A DNA stretch of 38,591 nucleotides from Deltaproteobacteria bacterium HGW-Deltaproteobacteria-14 (GTDB taxonomy: Bacteria > Myxococcota_A > UBA9042 > PHBI01), in assembly GCA_002841945.1 (NCBI GenBank), contig PHBI01000045.1, forward strand, positions 1 through 38,591, written 5' to 3'. Below are positions 32,932 through 38,591 of this stretch, one piece after another. Both the position numbers and the translations under genes were made by a program. Each line of letters opens with the position of its first letter. Positions within the stretch are counted from its first letter, which is position 1. The notes below the pieces were generated by a model. It made no database searches. It saw nothing but the letters and a program-made list of their open reading frames with translations, and was not told the origin of the DNA.

Positions 32932-33762
32932 TCAGCGCTCTCCGCGTAGCGCCCACAGGTGGTCGGGCGGGCCGTGCCCGGCGCCCAGCGGTGTCGCGTT
33001 GCGGAGCGCTCCGTCCAGGTAGCGTTTCGCGCCCTCGATGGCGTCCTGCACGCCGCGCCCGAGCGCGAGCCGCGCCGTGATGGCGGCGGCCAGGGTGCAG
33101 CCGGTGCCGTGGGTCGCCCGGGTGGCGATCCGAGGTGCGCCGAGGGTGAGCGTCTGCCCGCCGCGGAGCCGGACGTAGTCCACCGACGAGGTGGGATCGT
33201 CGGAGTGACCGCCCTTGAGGACGACCGCCGCGCGCGGCGCGAGCGCGGCGAGGCCGTCGAGGGTGTCGGCGACCGCGCCCAGCGCGTCCTGCCCCAGCAG
33301 GGCCGCGGCCTCGTGCAGGTTCGGCGTGATCACCGTGGCGAGCGGCAGCAGCTCCGCCCGCATGGCGTGGACCACGTCGGCGCCCCCGAGGGCGTGTCCG
33401 CTCGTGGACACCAGCACCGGATCGACCACGAGCGGCAGCGCGACCCCCGCGTGCCACGCCGCGGCGACGGCCCGGACCGTCGCCGCGCTGGCGAGCATGC
33501 CGGTCTTCGCGGCGCGCACCGGCAGGTCGTCGAGGACCGCCTCGATCTGCGCCACCACCACGTCGGGGTCCACCGCCACGACCCCGCGCACCCCGACGGT
33601 GTTCTGGATCGTGATGGCGGTCACGGCCGTACAGCCGAGGAGGCCGTGGGCGAAGAAGGTGCGCAGATCCGCCTGGAGGCCGGCGCCGCCGCCGGAGTCG
33701 CTGCCGGCGATGGTCAGCGCGGCGAGGTGGGCCGCGTTCGGGTCGAAGGGGCGTTGGGTCAT
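32932..33762 (-). CDS. thiD: Hydroxymethylpyrimidine (phosphate) kinase ThiD
   Basis: Adds phosphate to the pyrimidine half of thiamine (HMP and HMP-P), a ribokinase-fold enzyme of the cytoplasm. The 276-residue protein shows the family motifs TIAGSDSGGGAGLQAD near the start, VDPVLVSTSGH, ITPNLHEAA and the anion-hole/catalytic THGTGCTLAAAI. The ATG at 33762 places the TIAGSDS motif at the normal position; the frame extends upstream without family similarity. I looked for a TPP riboswitch before it and saw none. No other thiamine gene is near, apart from the YjbQ-like protein 10 kb away, whose link to thiamine is weak. Confidence 0.95.
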   Translation of the reverse strand: MTQRPFDPNAAHLAALTIAGSDSGGGAGLQADLRTFFAHGLLGCTAVTAITIQNTVGVRGVVAVDPDVVVAQIEAVLDDLPVRAAKTGMLASAATVRAVAAAWHAGVALPLVVDPVLVSTSGHALGGADVVHAMRAELLPLATVITPNLHEAAALLGQDALGAVADTLDGLAALAPRAAVVLKGGHSDDPTSSVDYVRLRGGQTLTLGAPRIATRATHGTGCTLAAAITARLALGRGVQDAIEGAKRYLDGALRNATPLGAGHGPPDHLWALRGER

Positions 33763-33883
33763 GGCGTGCAGCCTACATGATGTGGCAGCGCGCGCCGAGT
33801 CGCGCCGCGGGTGGCCGCGAGGTCTGGCCGCGGGCGCGCACAAATCCAATCCGGCATCGACGAATCCGGCACCGTCGGGCAGC

Positions 33884-34777
33884 ATGGCGTCGATGCATCC
33901 GAACGACTTCGCAGCGCCCACCGTCGGCGCCGGCCCCCTCGGGGATCCTGCGAGCGTCGGTGTCCGGTGGCTCGGGACCGCGGGCTACGAGCTCACCGCG
34001 GGGGACGCCACGCTCCTGATCGACCCCTATCTGACGCGGGCGGGCCTGGCCCACTTCGTGACCCGCCCGCTGACCCCGGACGCCGCCGCCATCGACGCCG
34101 CCATCACCCGCGCGGACGCCGTGCTCGTCGGCCACAGCCACTTCGACCACGTCCTCGACGTGCCCTACATCGCCCACAAGACGGGCGCGCACGTCTACGG
34201 CTCCCGCAGCGCCGCCAACCTGATGGCGGCGTCCGGGCTCCCGGCGGCGCAGGTGACCGCGCTCGACCCCGGCCGCACCACCACCTTCGAGGTCGGCCCG
34301 TTCCGCGTCACCGCCGTCCCGAGCCTCCACAGCCCGTTCGCCTTCGGCAACAAGGTCCCCTACCCCGGCGAGATCCCGTGCACCTGCGAGATCCCGATCC
34401 GCGGCAAGCGCTACCGCTGCGGCGACGTGTTCAGCTACCGCGTCGAGGTCGCCGGGCACACCCTCTATCACCTCGGCAGCGCGAACCTCGCCGAGGAGTC
34501 CATCCCCAAGACCGCCGATGGGGCCGTCGAGCTGCTCCTCTTGTGCATCGCAGCACGGTTCGCCGTGCCGGGCATCATCAAGCGGAGCCTCGACGCCATT
34601 CGGCCACAACGTGTTATGCCCATGCACTACGACAACCTCTTTCGCAGCGCAGCGAAGCCGCTGCGGCTCCTCCCCCTGACCCGCTTCGGCCGCTTCGTCG
34701 ACGAGGTGCGCGACTTCGACCGGGACCTCGCCATCGCGACCCTGCCGCTCGGCGGCCGCATGGAGCTGCGGTCGTGA
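33884..34777 (+). CDS. UlaG-like metal-dependent hydrolase (metallo-beta-lactamase fold)
   Basis: Protein of 297 residues. The metal motif is HSHFDH (GHSHFDHVLD, about residue 84-93), with the usual leading pieces VRWLGTAGYEL and LLIDPYLTRAG and a later His in MPMHYDNLF. The fold hydrolyses esters, lactones or phosphodiesters with two metals; the substrate here is unknown. ATG at 33884 or at 33893 are both possible. A longer frame upstream is antisense to thiD. The stop overlaps the GTG of the next gene (GTGA), so a three-gene unit with the DUF481-like and BolA-like genes is likely. Confidence 0.85.
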   Translation: MASMHPNDFAAPTVGAGPLGDPASVGVRWLGTAGYELTAGDATLLIDPYLTRAGLAHFVTRPLTPDAAAIDAAITRADAVLVGHSHFDHVLDVPYIAHKTGAHVYGSRSAANLMAASGLPAAQVTALDPGRTTTFEVGPFRVTAVPSLHSPFAFGNKVPYPGEIPCTCEIPIRGKRYRCGDVFSYRVEVAGHTLYHLGSANLAEESIPKTADGAVELLLLCIAARFAVPGIIKRSLDAIRPQRVMPMHYDNLFRSAAKPLRLLPLTRFGRFVDEVRDFDRDLAIATLPLGGRMELRS

Positions 34778-35571
34778 GGGCGCCACGGCTCACGGCGCTG
34801 GTCGCCGCCATCGTCACCAGCTGCGCCCTCACCACGCTGGCCGCGCCCGCGGTCCAGGCGCAGATCGTCAACACCCAGCCGCTGATGTCCAAGGTAGGCG
34901 GCGAGGGCTTCGCGGGCGAGCTGGGCGCGTCGATCGATTGGCGCACCGGCAACGTCGAGCTGCTCCGCCTCATCGGCTCGCTGCTGATGCTCTACCACAG
35001 CGGGGATCACACCCTCATCTGGAGCTCGAGCGGCGACTACGGCACCCGGGGCGGCGACGCGTTCATCCAGCGCGTCTTCAGCCACCTCCGCTACCAACTC
35101 CGGGTCTCGGACCTCGTCACCTGGGAGGTCTTCAGCCAGGTCTCGACCGCGCGCTTCAAGCGCCTGACGCTCCGCACCCTGGTCGGGACCGGGCCGCGCT
35201 GGGACGTGGTGCGCGAGGACGAGGGGACCGTCTCGATCGGGACGGCCTATATGTTCGAGCACGAGACGCTCAACCACTCGAGCTTCGCCGACTCCGGCCG
35301 CGTCGAAGACAACCACCGGCTCAGCCTCTACGTCACCGGCCGGGTCGCCCTCGACGACCGCCTGACCCTCACCCACACCACCTACTATCAGCCCCGCCTC
35401 GACGCCATGGCGGCGGACTTCCGGCTCTACAGCATAACGAACCTTGCGATCTCACTCGTGAAAGAGCTCGCGCTCACGGTCGGCCTCGAGCTCGGATACG
35501 ACTCCGAGCCCCCCGCCGACGTGGCTGAGCTCGACACCACCCTGACCTTCGGCATCTCTTGGGGTTTCTGA
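34774..35571 (+). CDS. DUF481 (YdiY)-like outer-membrane protein
   Basis: Protein of 265 residues with a signal peptide (about 1-29, ending VQA) and an alternating beta pattern to the C-terminus that ends in Phe (TLTFGISWGF), as expected for an outer-membrane barrel. The segments VFSHLRYQLRVSDLVTWEVFSQVS and LTLRTLVGTGPRWDVV (quoted in part) fit DUF481. Function is unknown in the family. The GTG at 34774 overlaps the upstream stop and the TGA overlaps the next ATG, so all three genes are coupled in translation. Confidence 0.8.
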   Translation: MRAPRLTALVAAIVTSCALTTLAAPAVQAQIVNTQPLMSKVGGEGFAGELGASIDWRTGNVELLRLIGSLLMLYHSGDHTLIWSSSGDYGTRGGDAFIQRVFSHLRYQLRVSDLVTWEVFSQVSTARFKRLTLRTLVGTGPRWDVVREDEGTVSIGTAYMFEHETLNHSSFADSGRVEDNHRLSLYVTGRVALDDRLTLTHTTYYQPRLDAMAADFRLYSITNLAISLVKELALTVGLELGYDSEPPADVAELDTTLTFGISWGF

Positions 35572-35834
35572 TGAACGCCATGAACGAGAACCGGCTCCGC
35601 GACCTCCTCCTCCACCACTTCCCCGACGCCGAGATCGCGCTCGAGGACCTGACGGGGACCCACGACCACTGGCGCGCGCGCATCGTGTCGGGCGCGTTCT
35701 CGGGGCTCAGCCCCGTGGCGCGCCACCGCCTGGTCTACAAGGCGCTGCAGCAGGAGATGCACGGCCCCATCCACGCCCTCGCCCTCGACACCGTCACCCC
35801 CGACGAGGCGACGCTCAGTCACTCGCAGGCGTAG
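35571..35834 (+). CDS. BolA/IbaG family protein
   Basis: Small protein of 87 residues. It fits the BolA fold: N-terminal helix (ENRLRDLLLHHFPDA), strands (EIALEDLTGTHDHWRARIVS), the conserved FSGLSPVARHRLVYKAL helix region and HALALDTVTPDEA at the end. BolA-like proteins work with monothiol glutaredoxins in iron-sulfur cluster handling. The ATG at 35571 overlaps the upstream stop (TGATG); an ATG at 35580 is an alternative. Its last 16 bases overlap the last 16 bases of the convergent Cys-rich gene. Confidence 0.87.
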   Translation: MNAMNENRLRDLLLHHFPDAEIALEDLTGTHDHWRARIVSGAFSGLSPVARHRLVYKALQQEMHGPIHALALDTVTPDEATLSHSQA

Positions 35835-37072
35835 ACGCGGAGCTCCGAGAGGGCGAGGTCCTTCCATCGAGTCCCGTCCTCGACGCCGAGGATCTCGACC
35901 TCGACGCTGTCGGTCTCGACCGGCGGGAGCGCGACGTCGCTGAAGCCGAACGCGACGTCCGCGACCGGGACGACGACGGTGACCCCGCCTGCGCGGACGG
36001 CGAGCTGGCGGACGCGGTTGTTCATCAGCCAGAGGTCGCCGAGCTGATCGCGGCGCTGAAAGCCGTTGGCGATGGCCAAGCGCGCCAGCCGGGCGCGCCG
36101 CGGGAGGTGGAGCTGGAGCTTCTCGCCCACCCCGCCCTTCTTCGAGGCCGGCTGCCACGAGGTGCGGAGGTCGCGGTCCACGAGCTGCGCGGCCTCGAAG
36201 CGATACGGCGGGGTCGCCCGGTGCTCGGTGCTGGCGGTGGCGGTGAGGCCCAGGACCTCGACCTCCTTGCAGCTCGGCGGGCTCAGCCCCGGCGCGGACG
36301 CGCAGACCCCGCCGAAGGCCGCGCAGGCCCCGTGGTCCTTGCACGCCTTGGCAGCGGCGCAGGCCGCGTCGGACCCCGCGTAGCAGCCGTAGGGCGCGGC
36401 GCCCGGCGCGAGCGGCGGCGCGCCGCCCTCCCCTGCGCCCGGCGCGAGGTCGCAGAGGCCGAGCACCCGACAGGCCTCCGAGCGCTTGCACCCGCCCGCG
36501 GTGGCCCAGCACGCGTGCCGCGCCTCGTCGCGCTGGCAGCGGCCGTCGCGCTTGCAGGCCTGGCTCTCCATGCAGTCGCGCGTCGTCTTGGCCGCACACT
36601 CGGCGTAGTATTCTCCCGGGTCGACTCCGCACTCGCCGAGGGCGCGGCACGCCGCCGACGCGCGACACGACGCCTCGTCCGCGTCGCACTCCGGCGGCCC
36701 GTCGGGCGGCGGGCCGCAGCTCCCAAAGCGCGTACAGCCGATGGAGCTCGTAGTGCAGCCCTCCGCGGTCGGGACGCAGCTCTCGTTTTCGAGCTTGCAC
36801 CGCCCCCACTGCCTGCAGCCCGGCGTCTTCGCGCAGCGCTCGTCGACGCACAGCCCACGCTCCGCGTCGTACCCGCACTGGCCCTCCCGCTGGCAGTATT
36901 CGCCCTGGAGACAGTCCGCCTCGGAGCCCCGCACGCAGCGCCCGTCCCGAGCGGTGCACTCCCCGAGCTGCACGCATCGCACCTGCAGTGCACATGGGTC
37001 TTCTGCGCTGGCAGATGTCGAAAACAAGAGAACAATCGAGAACGACGACGCGATCAGAATGCTGCGACGCAC
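35819..37072 (-). CDS. Secreted Cys-rich repeat protein with discoidin-like C-terminus
   Basis: Protein of 417 residues. A signal peptide (about 1-23, ending SASA) is followed by a 230-residue Cys-rich region with about 40 Cys in repeats of the kind C-x(3-7)-C-x(2-3)-G-x-C, then a beta-rich domain of about 140 residues (VEVLGLTATASTE, QLVDRDLRTSWQP, LRVYAC) that matches the NADase-type glycan-binding/discoidin pattern. The Cys probably form disulfides outside the cell. Start GTG at 37072 has GGAGG with 6-base spacing, the best ribosome site in the region. It is likely a surface protein of the sort common in Myxococcota; the ligand is unknown. Confidence 0.82.
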   Translation of the reverse strand: MRRSILIASSFSIVLLFSTSASAEDPCALQVRCVQLGECTARDGRCVRGSEADCLQGEYCQREGQCGYDAERGLCVDERCAKTPGCRQWGRCKLENESCVPTAEGCTTSSIGCTRFGSCGPPPDGPPECDADEASCRASAACRALGECGVDPGEYYAECAAKTTRDCMESQACKRDGRCQRDEARHACWATAGGCKRSEACRVLGLCDLAPGAGEGGAPPLAPGAAPYGCYAGSDAACAAAKACKDHGACAAFGGVCASAPGLSPPSCKEVEVLGLTATASTEHRATPPYRFEAAQLVDRDLRTSWQPASKKGGVGEKLQLHLPRRARLARLAIANGFQRRDQLGDLWLMNNRVRQLAVRAGGVTVVVPVADVAFGFSDVALPPVETDSVEVEILGVEDGTRWKDLALSELRVYACE

Positions 37073-37144
37073 AAGACACCTCCAGCCGACGGGCGCGGCG
37101 ATTGTGAGCCTACGCCGGGTCGGTGCCCGCGACCAGGGGTGCCC

Positions 37145-37187
37145 CAAAACGGCGAGAGGCCTCGACGCTGTGTGTCGAGGCCTCTCG
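37145..37187 (-). terminator. Intrinsic terminator of the MYXO-CTERM gene
   Basis: A perfect 14-base-pair stem (CGAGAGGCCTCGAC 37153-37166, with GTCGAGGCCTCTCG 37174-37187) and 7-base loop. On the minus strand it is followed by CCGTTTTGG, a short T run, and it lies 20 bases after the stop of the gene at 37208. This is the only hairpin in the window with a T tract. Confidence 0.8.
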
Positions 37188-37207
37188 TGTGAAAGCTGGG
37201 GACCTGA

Positions 37208-38591
37208 TCAGCCCGTGAACCGGCGCCGCCGCCGGGTGGCGAGCCAGAGGCCGAGGGCCAGCGCCCCGAAGAGCAGCCCCGCGCCGCCGGCGTCGCCGCC
37301 CGAGCAGCCGCCGCCGGAGCCGCCGCCGCCGGTGGAGGTGTCCGCCTCGGTGTCGCCGCCGATCCCGTCGCCGCCGACGGTGTCCTGGTCGCTCGCGGTG
37401 TCCTCGCCCGTGGCGGTGTCCGCGGCGATCGTGTCGGCCTCGCCCTCGGCGACGTCGTCACCGGGCTCGACGACGTCGCCGAGCACGTCGACGACGTGGA
37501 CGCTGGTCGGGGCGTCGGCGGGGTCGGTCGCGCGGTTGCCCGCCGCGGCGTCGTCGATGGCCTCGAGGTAGTACTCGACGGTCGCGCCCTTGGTCGCGAA
37601 CGACGGGATCTCGCCCGCGAAGTGGCCGTCGCCCGAGTCGCTCAGCGCGACGCTCGCGAAGCCGCCGGTGCCGCCCTCGCGGAAGTGGACGGTGACCGAG
37701 GCGACGCCGCTGGCGTCGGTGACGATCGCCTGGATGGCCACCACGCCACCCCACACGACCACGGTCGCCGGGCTGTGGAGGATGATCGGCGGGGTCGTGT
37801 CCTCGACCGGGGCCGCCTCGACGGTCACCACGATGGGGCCGACGGGGCCGGCGACCGGGGCGATGGCGCCGTTGCCGAGGCCGTCCTCGGCGACCACGTA
37901 GAGCGACAGCGTGCCCTGGGCGACGGCCTCGCCCGGGACCGAGCCGGCCCAGCGATCGTTGGCGCCAGCGGTGAGCTCCACGCTCGCCCACTGCCCGCCG
38001 TTCGAGCGGTAGTACAGGTCGACGAAGGAGACCCCCGCGGGGTCGGTGGCGGTCACGGCGACCGGGATGGGGGTGCCCGCGGTGACCGTCGCGGCGACGT
38101 CGTCCAGCGTCAGCGCCGGGCCGGCCGTGTCGGGCACCACGACCGCGAAGCCGTGGTACGACGCCGGGGCGTCGGCGGGGCTCTTGCCGTGGTTGGCCGC
38201 GGCGGACCCGTCGATCGCCTCGAGGTAGTACTGGACGCCCGGGCTCGCGACCACCAGCGCCGGGATGGCGCCGCTCCAGCTGTCGCCCGCGCCGTGGGTG
38301 AGCGCGGCGGAGAGCCAGCTCGCCTCCCCCTGGGTGCGGAAGTAGAGGCTCACCGAGGCGACGCCCGACGCGTCGGTGACGGTCGCCGTGACGGGGACCG
38401 CCGCGCCGGCGATCTGCCCGACGGTGATCGGCGCGTGGACGATGTTCGGCTTGACCGTGTCGGTCGGCGCCGCGCTGACCGTGAAGCTGTGGTAGCTCGT
38501 CGGGGCGTTGCTCGGGCTCTTCGCCTTGTTGGCCGCGGGCGAGGCGTCGACCGCCTCGAGGTAGTACTGGACCCCGGGGCTCGCGACGGCC
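37208..38591 (-). CDS. Repeat-rich surface protein with MYXO-CTERM-like tail (5' partial)
   Basis: The C-terminal 460 residues of a larger exported protein; the frame is open to the right edge. At least four Ig-like repeats of about 110 residues are seen, each with a YYLEAxD-type strand and a TDASGVASV-type strand (the YYLEA sites recur about every 330 bases). Then comes a low-complexity acidic Asp/Thr/Gly linker (about 90 residues) and a tail GGGCSGGDAGGAG, a hydrophobic helix and RRRRR. The Cys-Ser-Gly, helix and Arg cluster is the MYXO-CTERM pattern, which in myxobacteria directs anchoring and sorting to the cell surface after processing at the Cys. Two Cys-poor repeats suggest a structural or adhesive role. 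Confidence 0.88.
   Translation of the reverse strand, partial: AVASPGVQYYLEAVDASPAANKAKSPSNAPTSYHSFTVSAAPTDTVKPNIVHAPITVGQIAGAAVPVTATVTDASGVASVSLYFRTQGEASWLSAALTHGAGDSWSGAIPALVVASPGVQYYLEAIDGSAAANHGKSPADAPASYHGFAVVVPDTAGPALTLDDVAATVTAGTPIPVAVTATDPAGVSFVDLYYRSNGGQWASVELTAGANDRWAGSVPGEAVAQGTLSLYVVAEDGLGNGAIAPVAGPVGPIVVTVEAAPVEDTTPPIILHSPATVVVWGGVVAIQAIVTDASGVASVTVHFREGGTGGFASVALSDSGDGHFAGEIPSFATKGATVEYYLEAIDDAAAGNRATDPADAPTSVHVVDVLGDVVEPGDDVAEGEADTIAADTATGEDTASDQDTVGGDGIGGDTEADTSTGGGGSGGGCSGGDAGGAGLLFGALALGLWLATRRRRRFTG

Noticed and set aside
33215..33883. Long N-terminal extension of the UlaG-like hydrolase
   Set aside because: It is antisense to thiD, and the hydrolase fold begins after 33884.
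33763..33883. TPP riboswitch upstream of thiD
   Set aside because: I looked for the CTGAGA core and the flanking stems on the minus strand and did not see them.

Overview
This is very GC-rich DNA from a bacterium that is probably a member of the Myxococcota or a close relative. The support is a MYXO-CTERM-like C-terminal sorting tail on the last protein (37208-38591), a secreted Cys-rich protein with a discoidin-like end, a PEGA-domain protein, GTG/ATGA translational coupling almost throughout, and third-position GC bias. Assignment below phylum level is not possible from the sequence alone. I see no rRNA, tRNA, CRISPR array, transposase or phage gene. No stretch over 300 bases lacks a gene; the largest gaps are about 210-220 bases (29340-29559, 30424-30634, 26284-26490).

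Region 1 (1-12617, + strand) is one tightly packed nitrate respiration operon. The order is di-haem cytochrome c (5' end outside the window), narG, narH, narJ, a NarI protein fused to a Rieske iron-sulfur domain, a b6-type cytochrome b carrying the PEWY quinol-site motif, a membrane-anchored mono-haem cytochrome c with a calcium-loop motif, then two different NarK-type transporters. The operon therefore encodes a complete NarGHI nitrate reductase and all the redox parts of a cytochrome bc/b6f-like quinol oxidase, and the two are covalently joined through the NarI-Rieske fusion. This is the most striking content of the window. A strong hairpin separates it from the next, convergent genes.

Region 2 (12691-20209, - strand) holds two groups of coupled genes. 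The first is a DUF2185-like protein, a large alpha/beta-hydrolase/acyl-CoA synthetase fusion and an unrecognised TPR-like protein. The second is an ATP-grasp-like protein and an SAM methyltransferase.

Region 3 (20386-29339) is a mixture. A membrane diguanylate cyclase is followed by an aminotransferase with a perfect inverted repeat over its start, and a YjbQ-family protein. On the minus strand lie tolB, a TPR lipoprotein and an MgtC-like gene, divergent from a PEGA-domain gene. Then come oxygen-dependent hemF and an upstream coupled gene of unknown function.

Region 4 (29560-38591) has cysD and cysN fused to an apparently degenerate APS-kinase domain, with a structured 211-base spacer between them. 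Next is a small acidic low-complexity protein behind a near-consensus promoter that carries a 12-base palindrome between -35 and -10. Then come thiD, a coupled trio (UlaG-like metallohydrolase, DUF481-like outer-membrane protein, BolA-like protein), the secreted Cys-rich protein, a clear intrinsic terminator, and the 3' part of a repeat-rich MYXO-CTERM surface protein that runs off the window.
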